Shown here piece by piece: positions 17,854 through 26,661 of a DNA stretch of 64,000 nt. Under the pieces are notes generated by a model. It searched no databases, was not told where the DNA came from, and saw only the letters and a program-made list of their open reading frames with translations. The position numbers and the translations under genes were made by a program. The stretch lies in NCBI RefSeq assembly GCF_048264025.1, contig NZ_JBLXDN010000003.1, forward strand, positions 62,001-126,000, written 5' to 3'. This stretch comes from Nitrincola sp048264025 (GTDB lineage Bacteria > Pseudomonadota > Gammaproteobacteria > Pseudomonadales > Balneatricaceae). Position 1 is the stretch's first letter. Each line of letters starts with the position of its first letter.

Positions 17854-18918
17854 ATGTCATTTACATCTATTTTATTGCAGTGTCGTGCCGGTTTTGAGTC
17901 GGAATGCGCGGCAGAGTTTTCTGAGCAGGCTCTGGAGACAGGACATACGGGTTATGTTCGCTTTGAGCGAAATTCGGGTTATGTACGCTTTATGTTGCAG
18001 ACTGACGCGCTGGCATTGTTGCAGCAGGTGTCGTTTCGCTCTTTGGTGTTTACGCGTCAGTGGTGTGCTTGTTTGGAGCCCTTTGATCAGTTACCGGCAA
18101 CTGACAGGTTGAGTGTGTTACTTGGGCCTGTGGCATCCCTGCCAGCCTGTGCTGAATTACTGGCCGAAGTGCCGGATACAACTGAAGGTCGGGAATTGCT
18201 TCCTTTTGCTGGCAAGCTGAGTTCGGCGATGGCGCAGACACTGCGTCAGCAGTCTGTCATGTTACCGCGTAAGGCACGCGCCGATTGGCGTATGCACCTG
18301 TTTGCTCTGTCGGGCCGTCATCTGTTGATCGGTGTCAGCCCAACGAATAATGGCTCTAAACTGGATATGGGGATACGTCGGCTGAAGTTTCCGGCACAAG
18401 CCCCGAGTCGCTCAACTCTTAAGCTTGAAGAAGCCTGGCATTGGTTTGTCCCACGCCATGAATGGGGGGAGCGTTTGGGTGGGGGGAAAACGGCTGTGGA
18501 TCTGGGAGCCGCACCTGGAGGCTGGACCTGGCAATTGGTGCAGCAGGGTATGTTTGTGACAGCCGTGGATAATGGTCCTATGTCTGAAGACCTGATGGAC
18601 TCGGGTCAGGTCACTCATAGCCGGGAAGATGCCTTTTATTATCAACCACCAAAGCCCGTTGACTGGATGGTGTGTGATGTCGCAGATAAACCAGCGCGTG
18701 TGACTGCACGCATGTTGGAGTGGGCTCTGCAGGGCTGGTGTCGAGAAATGATTTTTAATCTGAAATTGCCAATGAAAAAGCGACATTTGGAGGTGCAGCA
18801 GTGTCTGGGAATGATGCGCTCTGGACTGGAGCAGGCAGGTATTTCCTACCGGCTCTCGGCACGCCATCTGTATCATGATCGGGAAGAGGTGACCTGTTAT
18901 CTGGATCTACGCCGGTAA
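17854..18918 (+). CDS. rlmM: 23S rRNA 2'-O-ribose (C2498) methyltransferase
   Basis: 354 aa. An N-terminal THUMP-like region (ILLQCRAGFESECAAEF) is followed by a Rossmann SAM domain with DLGAAPGGWTWQLV (about 217-230), then WMVCDVADKP and FNLKLPMKKR, which supply the catalytic KDKE-type residues of 2'-O-methyltransferases. It modifies C2498 of 23S rRNA near the peptidyl-transferase centre. Length matches RlmM (about 360). The stop lies inside a 12-bp tandem duplication. Confidence 0.94.
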   Translation: MSFTSILLQCRAGFESECAAEFSEQALETGHTGYVRFERNSGYVRFMLQTDALALLQQVSFRSLVFTRQWCACLEPFDQLPATDRLSVLLGPVASLPACAELLAEVPDTTEGRELLPFAGKLSSAMAQTLRQQSVMLPRKARADWRMHLFALSGRHLLIGVSPTNNGSKLDMGIRRLKFPAQAPSRSTLKLEEAWHWFVPRHEWGERLGGGKTAVDLGAAPGGWTWQLVQQGMFVTAVDNGPMSEDLMDSGQVTHSREDAFYYQPPKPVDWMVCDVADKPARVTARMLEWALQGWCREMIFNLKLPMKKRHLEVQQCLGMMRSGLEQAGISYRLSARHLYHDREEVTCYLDLRR

Positions 18919-18931
18919 TTACGCCGGTAAT
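18908..18931 (+). repeat. 12-bp tandem duplication over the rlmM stop
   Basis: TACGCCGGTAAT occurs twice head to tail (18908-18919 and 18920-18931). The first copy supplies the last rlmM codons and its TAA. The second copy is untranslated, so the event is neutral for the protein. It looks like a recent slippage duplication. Confidence 0.85.
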
Positions 18932-19016
18932 CCTGTTCTGAATGCATTTAGCTGGTTTCTAAGGCACAAAAATTCTGAGACAATGTAATTCTTTTTCTGG
19001 AAGCTGGCAGTAGCGG

Positions 19017-19259
19017 ATGAATCAACCTGTATCAGATATGACACTGGATACTTCTGGGTTATTATGTCCGGAACCTGTGATGTTGCTGCATAAAAAAGTT
19101 CGAGAGCTGACCCCTGGGCAGGTGTTGTTTGTTAAGGCAACAGATCCATCGACCCAGCGTGATATTCCCCGGTTCTGTGCCTTTCTGGGGTATGAGTTGA
19201 TTGAGCAGCTTCAGCAGGAAGATGGCTATGAGTACTATATTCGAAAAGGTGTTGAGTGA
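19017..19259 (+). CDS. tusA: TusA-family sulfurtransferase
   Basis: 80 aa, the usual TusA size. The active-site motif LLCPEPVMLLHKKV (Cys at about residue 17, CPxP) carries the persulfide sulfur. The alpha/beta fold continues with GQVLFVKATDPSTQRDIPRFCAFLGYEL. TusA relays sulfur for tRNA 2-thiouridine and molybdenum-cofactor synthesis. The 3' end overlaps the start of proQ by 32 bp in another frame, suggesting translational coupling. Confidence 0.92.
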   Translation: MNQPVSDMTLDTSGLLCPEPVMLLHKKVRELTPGQVLFVKATDPSTQRDIPRFCAFLGYELIEQLQQEDGYEYYIRKGVE

Positions 19260-19827
19260 GGCGGAACAGGCCGCACTGCGCACTGAGCAGTTATTGCGTG
19301 AATGTGAACAGATTCTTGAACAGGCCGAATACCAACGACAGCGAGTTGAGAGTAAAAAAGTGAGCGATTCAGTAAACAGTGAAAATCCAGGGTCTGCAAC
19401 GGCAGGCGGCAAACGAAACAAAAATCGTGCTGCGAACATGGCTGCCGTGCAATTGCTGATGGATGCTTATCCTGAGGTTTTTTCGCGCGACAAGGTACGG
19501 CCTTTAAAAATTGGTATCCAGGAGGATCTGGTTGCTGATGACAAAGTGTCGCGTACGAAAATCAAGCGTGCGCTTGCTTCTTATGTGCGCTCTCCTCAAT
19601 ATCTGCGTAGCTTTCAGGAAGGTGCTGAACGTATTGGACTGGACGGCCAGCCTGCCGGCACGGTCACGGCTGAAGAGGCCGGGCATGCCAAGGGGAAACT
19701 CCAGGCCATGCAGGATGCACGTCGTGAGCGTATTAAAGAGCAGGCACGTGAAGCTAAACAAAAAGAGAAAGAAGAGCGTTTAAGCAGCAAACTGGATCAG
19801 TTGCTGACTTTGAATAGTCGCAACTAG
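19228..19827 (+). CDS. proQ: ProQ/FinO-domain RNA chaperone
   Basis: 199 aa. The ATG at 19228 is chosen because AGGA lies 9 nt upstream; ATG at 19222 is too close to it. A short coiled-coil N-terminal part rich in Glu/Gln (residues 1-60) precedes the FinO/ProQ RNA-binding domain: LLMDAYPEVFSRDKVRPLKIGI, then KIKRALASYVRSPQYL. A basic tail follows, QARRERIKEQ.REAKQKEKEER. This class binds structured sRNAs and mRNA 3' ends. It is nested on tusA, 32 bp into that gene. The linker-Tudor tail of E. coli ProQ is absent, so function as a minimal ProQ is inferred. Confidence 0.85.
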   Translation: MSTIFEKVLSEAEQAALRTEQLLRECEQILEQAEYQRQRVESKKVSDSVNSENPGSATAGGKRNKNRAANMAAVQLLMDAYPEVFSRDKVRPLKIGIQEDLVADDKVSRTKIKRALASYVRSPQYLRSFQEGAERIGLDGQPAGTVTAEEAGHAKGKLQAMQDARRERIKEQAREAKQKEKEERLSSKLDQLLTLNSRN

Positions 19828-19840
19828 TCCACAGTCTGAG

Positions 19841-20911
19841 TCACAATGTCTGGCCGACACTGAGCCCGCAATGCGAGAATAGTGTTTGCCAGGCTTGTGT
19901 ATGCATTTCCCTTGCCCGGTGAAATCTGTGTAGTAGGCTACCTTCCGTTTGACTATCAAAAATCTGTAAAAAGTAAGCTTCCGAGCTGGGCGGCAGTGGC
20001 AAGTGTTGTTGAATGGATTGGTGGCTGGCTTGCCAGTACTGACCGAACTGATCCGTCAGGGCCAAATAGGGTTGGAATTCGGTTGCATAAACATTTCTGA
20101 ATACATTTTGAATTATAACTGAACGGTTGTTGGGCTGCTGATTGAAACAGATCGGGCGTCTTTCTATGCGTGCTTCTATACCTTGAGCTACCTGTTCCAT
20201 TGTGTAACTGAGCAAAAATACACTATGTAGCCATTGCTGACCTGATCGCATGCGGTACAGTTGCTCGTAATGGGTTTCTATTTCGTTAAGAAAACGTTTA
20301 TCCGGCCAAGGGGAGTCGTTTGTGGCCAGTTGACTGACTAAAATAAAGGCGTCCAGTGTATTCCTGGCTTGATTGATCAGTCCTTGAGCCTCTAGTGGTA
20401 AGGGGTCAGGCGAGCGAGAAAATTGCTGTTCCATCTCTTCGCTGGCATAGATGCTATTCCAGATCACTCGGGGTAATGCCTGCTGTTTATGTGACACAAT
20501 TTGTTGAACTCGGTGCAACAAGGGTAGTAGAGAGGCGTCTGTTTTTACGCGCTGGGTCAGGTCTTGCTCGCAGGCTTCCACAGCGGGTAAAAAGCGCAGC
20601 TCATACTTGAGTGTCTGGGAAGGTAACATAACACGGCCAAGATTACTGTTACGCTCAGCGATCAACGGCAGCAAGTCGCAGTGGCGTAATTGTAATACCT
20701 CAATCAGGCCTTCACGTAACCCTTCAACAGGCAGTAGGCGTTCTCTGCGTGGTGGTAGCGCAGGGAATGGAGAGTTGCCGGGCGAGAACTCAATAGGCTC
20801 ATCCAGAGCATTACTGACTCGGCGGGTGTAATCTTGCAGCATTTTTTCAGCATCGGCTGCATCACAACCATAAAGCAGACCCAGTAATAGCAGACTAGCT
20901 AGTCTCCACAT
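19841..20911 (-). CDS. DUF3080 family lipoprotein
   Basis: 356 aa. An N-terminal hydrophobic stretch ends at a lipobox LLYGC (Cys16), so the mature protein should be lipid-anchored. The segments LREGLIEVLQLRHCDLLPLIAERNSNLGRVM and LKYELRFLPAVEACE match the DUF3080 family as I remember it, found mainly in Pseudomonas-like bacteria. Function unknown. It converges on proQ with a 13-bp gap, and overlaps the 3' end of the MATE gene by 17 bp, so the two probably share a transcript. Confidence 0.75.
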   Translation of the reverse strand: MWRLASLLLLGLLYGCDAADAEKMLQDYTRRVSNALDEPIEFSPGNSPFPALPPRRERLLPVEGLREGLIEVLQLRHCDLLPLIAERNSNLGRVMLPSQTLKYELRFLPAVEACEQDLTQRVKTDASLLPLLHRVQQIVSHKQQALPRVIWNSIYASEEMEQQFSRSPDPLPLEAQGLINQARNTLDAFILVSQLATNDSPWPDKRFLNEIETHYEQLYRMRSGQQWLHSVFLLSYTMEQVAQGIEARIERRPICFNQQPNNRSVIIQNVFRNVYATEFQPYLALTDQFGQYWQASHQSIQQHLPLPPSSEAYFLQIFDSQTEGSLLHRFHRAREMHTQAWQTLFSHCGLSVGQTL

Positions 20912-22271
20912 GTCGAGATACTCTGTTCAGTCGTGTTATCAGCATTACGGCACCCATGCTCAACCCGATCAGTAGTCCATACCAGAAGCCTGCGGCTCCC
21001 ATAGCTGGAACCAGCCAGTCAGTCATTCCCAGAAGGTAGCCAGCGGGCAGGCCGATTAACCAGAAGGATACAAAGACCAGCAGCAAGGGAATAAACGTAT
21101 CCTTATAGCCCCTCAGAGCACCGGCTGCGCTGACTTGCAATGCATCAGAAAACTGGAACAGTGCTGCAATGGCTAATAACAGTATAGCTAGGGCTGCAAT
21201 CTCTGTATCGGGTGTATAGAGACGAGCAATTTGAGAGGCCAATACCAGGGTTAGCAGGGTGGTGATCAGTGCGACTACCAGGGTGAACTGAATACCGGTA
21301 AAAGCGGTCAGGCGAGCCTGGGCCTTATTCCCAGCGCCTTTAAGTTGGCCCACACGAATTGTAAGAGCCATCGCAATACTCAGTGGTACCATGAAGATCA
21401 TGCCGGTATAGCTGATGGTGATTTGATGGGCTGCCAAAACGACTTCGCCATAAGGTGCCAGAAGCAGTGCGATAACACTAAACATGCTGGCTTCGATAAG
21501 CAGAGAAATACCGATCGGCATGCCCAGACGCAGAAATTGGCTTATGGCTTTTATGTCGGGTCTGTGCCATGGATGCCACAAGGGTAGTTGACTGAACTGC
21601 TGGCTTTGCCGGGTATAAATAACCCCGGCGGTCAGCATTATCCACATCACAATAGCACTTGCCCAGCCACAGCCGACACCGCCAAGCTCCGGTAGCCCGA
21701 ATTTACCAAAAATAAACATATAGTTCAGCGGGATGTTGCAGAGCAATGCCAGTAGCGCAATTTTCATGATTGCACGTGTCTTGCCATAGCCCTCACTAAA
21801 TCCACGTATGGTCTGATAGACCATCAACGCCGGAAAGCCCCAGGATATTGCCTCAAGATAGCGTCGGGTTTTATCTTCCAGCGAAGGCTCTAATGACAGC
21901 AGGGATAGCAGGGGTTGGGTATTTTGCAGCAGCCAAAATGATATCAGACCTAGCAGCACGGCAACCCAGACACCTTGATGAAAAATTTGCGGTGTGTCCT
22001 TATCTTTTTTGCCGCCAACCAAGTGGGCAACCAGGGGGGTAATCGCCATTAGCGTACCGGAAAACGCCAGGTAAATCGGTATCCACAGGCTGGTACCCAG
22101 CGCGATGGCGGCCAGGTCTTCGCTGCCGGCACGAGCAGACATTAGGGTGTCAACGAACCCCATGGAATTTTGTGCCAGCTGGGCAATCATGATAGGCCAG
22201 GCTAATAGCATCAGGGTTTTTATTTCGGCTTTCTTGGTGGCGAAATAGGAGGGGCTGAGAGGTCTGTTCAT
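20895..22271 (-). CDS. MATE-family efflux pump (NorM-like)
   Basis: 458 aa with twelve predicted helices. N-terminal LLAWPIMIAQLAQNSMGFVDTLMSARAGSEDLAAIALG is the MATE signature, and the pseudo-symmetric second half starts near GMPIGISLLIEASMF. MATE pumps use Na+ or H+ gradients to expel cationic drugs and dyes. NorM/YdhE proteins are about this length. Substrate not deducible. It overlaps the downstream DUF3080 gene. Upstream lies the terminator of phaC. Confidence 0.92.
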   Translation of the reverse strand: MNRPLSPSYFATKKAEIKTLMLLAWPIMIAQLAQNSMGFVDTLMSARAGSEDLAAIALGTSLWIPIYLAFSGTLMAITPLVAHLVGGKKDKDTPQIFHQGVWVAVLLGLISFWLLQNTQPLLSLLSLEPSLEDKTRRYLEAISWGFPALMVYQTIRGFSEGYGKTRAIMKIALLALLCNIPLNYMFIFGKFGLPELGGVGCGWASAIVMWIMLTAGVIYTRQSQQFSQLPLWHPWHRPDIKAISQFLRLGMPIGISLLIEASMFSVIALLLAPYGEVVLAAHQITISYTGMIFMVPLSIAMALTIRVGQLKGAGNKAQARLTAFTGIQFTLVVALITTLLTLVLASQIARLYTPDTEIAALAILLLAIAALFQFSDALQVSAAGALRGYKDTFIPLLLVFVSFWLIGLPAGYLLGMTDWLVPAMGAAGFWYGLLIGLSMGAVMLITRLNRVSRHVETS

Positions 22272-22332
22272 TAATTAGTTGTCGTGCCATCGGAGCTGGA
22301 CTCTCGATGCCATTAGTTGTTGATAGTAGATT

Positions 22333-22357
22333 AAAAAAGGGCGCTGATCAGCGCCCC
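22333..22357 (-). terminator. intrinsic terminator of phaC
   Basis: GGGCGCTGATCAGCGCCC (22339-22356) is a perfect 18-bp palindrome. On the minus strand it is followed by six U (A-run 22333-22338). It begins 30 bp after the phaC stop and separates phaC from the MATE gene. Confidence 0.9.
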
Positions 22358-22386
22358 TTCGGTGTTATCAGTGTCTGGCTATGATA

Positions 22387-24123
22387 TCAGTCCAAGCGGA
22401 CTTTAACATAGCTACCCGGGGCGGCTTCAATCGGTTTGTGCGTATCGTTGCCGTAATCCTTGGGTGCATCAATTTTTTTGCCAGCACGGCGTTTCAGCCA
22501 TTCAGACCAGTGTGGCCACCAGGAGCCTTCCTGCTTCTCCGCTGTTTCCAGCCAGTGATCAGGCCCTTTGCCGGTTTCACCCTTGATCCAGTAATGACGA
22601 CGGTTTTTCGATGCAGGGTTAATCACCCCGGCAACATGGCCGCTGGCGCCCAGGACAAACTCCAGTGGTCCCTTGAAGGTCTCTGTAGCTGAAAAGGTGC
22701 TTTTCCAGGGAGCGATATGATCTTCAATGGCTGAAAAGAAATAGCAGGGGGTTTTTATCTTGCCCAGATCAATCGCTTCACCACAAACTGTCAGACCACC
22801 CGGTTCAACCAGTTTATTCTCCAGGTACATTTTATTCAGATAGAAGGTATACATTCTGGCCGGTAAGTTGGTCGGGTCACTGTTCCAGAACAAAATGTCG
22901 AAAGGAGGCGGGGTCTGTCCCTTGAGGTAATTGTTCACCACATAGGACCAGATCAGGTCATTTGAGCGCAACATATTGAAAGACGTGGATAGTTCACGAC
23001 CATGCAGTATGCCTTCTTTGTTAACTTTTTCTTCCAGTGTCTTGACCTGGTATTCGTCAATAAACACTTTCATATCACCTGGATCGCGGAAGTCGGTCAG
23101 AGTGGTGAGGAAGGTCGCCGAAGTCACGCTGGTATCCTTGCGATTTGCCATAACAGCCAGCGCTGTGGCCATCAGGGTGCCGCCGACACACCAGGCGACG
23201 GCATTGACCTTGTCGGATTCTGCAATGTCTTTGGTGACTTCAATGGCTTTTAATACACCGCGTTCTACATAGTCGTCCCAGCTGAGGGTGCTCATCTCTT
23301 TGGTTGGATTTACCCAGGCAACCAGAAAGACGTTATAGCCCTGCTCTACACAATATTTAACGTAAGAGTTATGTGGCTGCAGGTCCAGAATATAAAATTT
23401 ATTGATGCTCGGCGGTACGATTAACAGTGGCTTGTCATAAACCTGCTCAACAGTAGGTTTGTAATGCAGTAACTGGAACAAATCATTCTGAAATACTACG
23501 GCACCTTCGGTGGTGGCCAGGTTTTCACCCAGCACAAAGGCGTTCTCATCGGTCATGGTGATATGACCTTTGTCGATATCACCTAGCAGGTTTTTCAGAC
23601 CGTCAACCAGGCTCTGACCATTCGTTTCCAGTGCCTGGTTCAGGACTTCCGGGTTGGTCATGGCGAAGTTGGTAGGGGACAGCGCGTCGACATACTGTTG
23701 GGTATAAAACTCTAGTTTTTTCTGCTCTTTCTCAGACAGGTTGGCATTGGCGGCCATCTCTGTGAGCATTTTCGACGATAGCAAGTAAGATTGTTTGATG
23801 TAATCGAAAATTGGATTTTTTGACCACTCTTCATTCTGGAAGCGGCGATCACCCGCTGAAGGCTGAGCGACCTGTTCGCTGCTGCCACTCCAGATGTTAC
23901 GCCAGAGGTTCATTTGTGCTTGCTGGTAATCAGCAATGGCTTTTATCCAGACAGTCGGATCTTCTAATGAGCGGGTGGCCAGTTCGGTCCAGGATGTTGT
24001 GAATTGCCGAAAAATGTCATCTCCGCCAGTGGCTGAATACATCTCCAGAAGCTTGGACGTTTCTTCACTGACATAATTGATAAATTCTTGCGGATCGTTG
24101 GTAAAGTTGTCTTTCTTATCCAT
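22387..24123 (-). CDS. phaC: class I polyhydroxyalkanoate synthase
   Basis: 578 aa; polymerises (R)-3-hydroxyacyl-CoA into PHA granules. Class I traits: about 580 aa, an N-terminal domain of about 200 residues, LSWDDYVERGV, NDLIWSYVVNNYLKG, FDILFWNSD, then IEDHIAPWKS (catalytic Asp) and LGASGHVAGVINP (catalytic His). The nucleophile is Cys312. The lipase-like box reads A-W-C-V-G (310-314), not the usual G-x-C-x-G. It stands alone, without phaA or phaB. A second, class III synthase lies at 59-61 kb. Confidence 0.94.
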   Translation of the reverse strand: MDKKDNFTNDPQEFINYVSEETSKLLEMYSATGGDDIFRQFTTSWTELATRSLEDPTVWIKAIADYQQAQMNLWRNIWSGSSEQVAQPSAGDRRFQNEEWSKNPIFDYIKQSYLLSSKMLTEMAANANLSEKEQKKLEFYTQQYVDALSPTNFAMTNPEVLNQALETNGQSLVDGLKNLLGDIDKGHITMTDENAFVLGENLATTEGAVVFQNDLFQLLHYKPTVEQVYDKPLLIVPPSINKFYILDLQPHNSYVKYCVEQGYNVFLVAWVNPTKEMSTLSWDDYVERGVLKAIEVTKDIAESDKVNAVAWCVGGTLMATALAVMANRKDTSVTSATFLTTLTDFRDPGDMKVFIDEYQVKTLEEKVNKEGILHGRELSTSFNMLRSNDLIWSYVVNNYLKGQTPPPFDILFWNSDPTNLPARMYTFYLNKMYLENKLVEPGGLTVCGEAIDLGKIKTPCYFFSAIEDHIAPWKSTFSATETFKGPLEFVLGASGHVAGVINPASKNRRHYWIKGETGKGPDHWLETAEKQEGSWWPHWSEWLKRRAGKKIDAPKDYGNDTHKPIEAAPGSYVKVRLD

Positions 24124-24246
24124 AGGTGCGCCCTGTTATGCATCCGGTTAGCTGATCAGGATATCTATCTAGTAAACTGTATAGCATGTAAGTTGTCTAT
24201 CACATTAGCACTTAGGTGGGTTTGAGTCGAATACTTAGGAGGAATT

Positions 24247-24546
24247 ATGTGCACTGCGGAAAAACAGCTGAAGGTGTGTGGGTTGGAATTGATGACAACC
24301 CAGGGTTGTCACCTGTGTGACGAGGCTGTTGAAGTATTGCTGCAGGTATTGGATGCGGACCGTTTTGCCGTAGATCTGGTTGATATTGCTTTCGATGATG
24401 AGTTGATGGAGCGTTATGCAAACCGTATTCCAGTGCTGGTAATTCCGGCGTCTGGTGCGGAGCTGGATTGGCCTTTCGACACAGAACAGCTCCGCCATTT
24501 TAGCCATCAAGCGTTATCAGCGCTGAGTGCTCCAGGCGAGCATTGA
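24247..24546 (+). CDS. glutaredoxin-like protein (DUF836 type)
   Basis: 99 aa with a strong AGGAGG 4 nt before the ATG. A short beta strand (LELMTTQGCHLCDEAVEVLL) carries the redox pair CHLC, then DLVDIAFDDELMERYANRIPVLVI shows the thioredoxin-fold cis-Pro (IPV). This small family is annotated as glutaredoxin/DUF836. Partner unknown. Its 3' end overlaps convergent slt by 30 bp. Confidence 0.85.
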   Translation: MCTAEKQLKVCGLELMTTQGCHLCDEAVEVLLQVLDADRFAVDLVDIAFDDELMERYANRIPVLVIPASGAELDWPFDTEQLRHFSHQALSALSAPGEH

Positions 24547-26460
24547 GCGTTCCTGGTCACTGAAGACACGTGCGGGTTGTCCCGCCATGGTGTTGTAGAT
24601 GACGCCGAAGGCCAGCACGTTGAGTACATAACTACGAGTTTCATCAAATGGGATGGTTTCAATCCATATATCCAGAGGCAGGTGACCGCGCGCTGTCAGC
24701 CACTGTCTGACACGCCCAGGCCCCGCATTGTAAGCAGCCGTTGCATGTACCCGATTACCACCGAACTGGGATTGCATTTGGGCTAAATAGGCTGAGCCCA
24801 GGCGGACATTGATATCGGCATCGTTAAGCCGCTCCAGGTCGATAAGTGGAATATCCGCACGTCGTGCGGTTTCCCTGGCTGTAGCTGGCATGAGTTGCAT
24901 GAGTCCTCGTGCCCCCGCACCTGACCGGGCCACCTCCAGAAAGGCGCTTTCCTGACGGGTAACAGATAAGGCCCAGGAAGGCTCTATATCAAACTCTTTT
25001 GAGGCCTTGTCAAATAGGTCCCGATAAGGCGCTGGGAAACGTAATGCCAGATCATCCCACTGATCACTGGCAATCGCACCCCGGATGCCTTGGAAGTACC
25101 AACCCCAGTCCTTGATGGCATGAGCAGCGGCATGGATTTGTTCGGGTGACAGGGTTGTCGTCATCAGGTTCCATTCCTGGTTGGCTTCCCTTGTTTGTCC
25201 CATAAGATAAAATTCGTGAATACGCTGCATGGGTGCCAGTTGAGTAATCTGTTGCAGTTGCGCTTGACTGAATTCGGATGGCTTGTCATTCAATGAGAAG
25301 GGGCGTCGAGTCAGTTCGGCAGCTTTAAATCCGTAATAACTACGTTCTGCCGTGAGTTGCTCCAAAACAAGTGGATCGGGAGTCTGGCCCTGTTGCAGAT
25401 CGGCTACAAGCGCCCAGTAAAGCCAGCGCCCCTGTTGGCGTACATCGTTAGGCAGACGTGTAATTAACTCTCGTGTAGCTGACCAGTCCTGTTCGGTGAG
25501 TGCAAGACGAATGCGCCACTCTGTCAGGTCGGAGTAATGGTAATCCGGATCTACTTTAGTCAGTACAGCTTCTGCATCGGGTTGAAAACGTTTGGCATAA
25601 AGTACGCCAAAGCGATTAACCAGTGGTGTTTGGAGGTCTTTGGGTATATTCAGTCGCTGTGCTTGTTCGCTCAAGGTGAGCAGGGCAAGTCGCAGGTTAT
25701 CACTGGCTAAGCGTTGCGTTGCCAGCAGTGCCAGGCGGTGCGCATTAGGGGTCTGACTACTCAGCAAGCTGGGGTCAGCGGCGAGAGACTCTGGCTGGTT
25801 GTATATTTGCCAAATCAAAGCCAGTTGTTGTTGCGCAGCAGGTGTGGTGACAAAGCGTTCAGCATAGTTGGCAATGCTGGTATTGCCAGCTTCCAGCGCC
25901 AGTAATACACGTTCCAGTCCGGCGTCAGAATCGACGGTTCCGGCTTGAATCAGTTGATTAAATAATGGGTCACAAGCGCTGTGTTGAGAGCTACCAGTTT
26001 GCCAAAGACGCAGGCCTTCGGCATAAGCTTGTTCAGTCTTCTGTAATGCCAGTTCACCACGTGCTGCCAGGCATTGTAATTGTGCACCTGGAGAGCGGAC
26101 GCGTGCAAAGTAATTGAAAAAATCTGGCCAGCGCCCACGTTCGCCTAAATGAACAGACCAATTAGTTAGAAAACGTTGATAAAGCGGAGTGCCTTCAAGG
26201 TTTGTCAGCAGTGCTTCGACATCGGCATGGGTCATGGCGTTGAACTGTCGTGTGGCCTGCGCATAGTGAATGTAGGGCAACAACGGATAGCCTTGCAGTG
26301 CTGGCATTGCTTGGTTTACCTGTACTTGCTGACCTGCTCGCGCGGCTTCCAGAGTATCCAGATACAGCTCACGTTGAGATTCGGTGTAATTACCTGCCAC
26401 TGCGGCGGTTGATAACAACATGCCAGAGGCAAAAAGGGTAATGGCTTTAAACAGGATCAC
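24517..26460 (-). CDS. slt: soluble lytic murein transglycosylase
   Basis: 647 aa from a GTG start with GGAGG 7 nt upstream. A signal peptide (to about residue 22, STAAVAGN) leads to a long all-alpha superhelical U-domain, then the lysozyme-like SLT domain near 480-600: SVTRQESAFLEVARSGAGARGLMQLMPATA contains the catalytic Glu, and TAAYNAGPGRVRQW closes the fold. It cleaves peptidoglycan to 1,6-anhydro-muropeptides in the periplasm. Length matches Slt70. Confidence 0.95.
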   Translation of the reverse strand: MILFKAITLFASGMLLSTAAVAGNYTESQRELYLDTLEAARAGQQVQVNQAMPALQGYPLLPYIHYAQATRQFNAMTHADVEALLTNLEGTPLYQRFLTNWSVHLGERGRWPDFFNYFARVRSPGAQLQCLAARGELALQKTEQAYAEGLRLWQTGSSQHSACDPLFNQLIQAGTVDSDAGLERVLLALEAGNTSIANYAERFVTTPAAQQQLALIWQIYNQPESLAADPSLLSSQTPNAHRLALLATQRLASDNLRLALLTLSEQAQRLNIPKDLQTPLVNRFGVLYAKRFQPDAEAVLTKVDPDYHYSDLTEWRIRLALTEQDWSATRELITRLPNDVRQQGRWLYWALVADLQQGQTPDPLVLEQLTAERSYYGFKAAELTRRPFSLNDKPSEFSQAQLQQITQLAPMQRIHEFYLMGQTREANQEWNLMTTTLSPEQIHAAAHAIKDWGWYFQGIRGAIASDQWDDLALRFPAPYRDLFDKASKEFDIEPSWALSVTRQESAFLEVARSGAGARGLMQLMPATARETARRADIPLIDLERLNDADINVRLGSAYLAQMQSQFGGNRVHATAAYNAGPGRVRQWLTARGHLPLDIWIETIPFDETRSYVLNVLAFGVIYNTMAGQPARVFSDQERSMLAWSTQR

Positions 26461-26619
26461 AAATATACCTCCACACCTGGATATGCCGTTTGTGGTATCC
26501 AGTCAATAACAGTGTAGCGTCTGAGAGGTTCCTTTGAGAAGGTGTCAGGTAACTATTATTTTTAAATATGAGGTGGGATTAAATTATTTATCAATAAGCT
26601 GAACAAGCGGCTTTTCTGA

Positions 26620-26625
26620 TAGAAT
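26620..26625 (+). promoter_or_regulatory. possible extended -10 for uup
   Basis: TAGAAT preceded by TGA gives an extended -10, 37 bp before the uup ATG. No strong -35 was found, so this is tentative. Confidence 0.35.
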
Positions 26626-26661
26626 ACTGGCCTGTTGAAAAGAGGATTAAGCGGAAAAATT

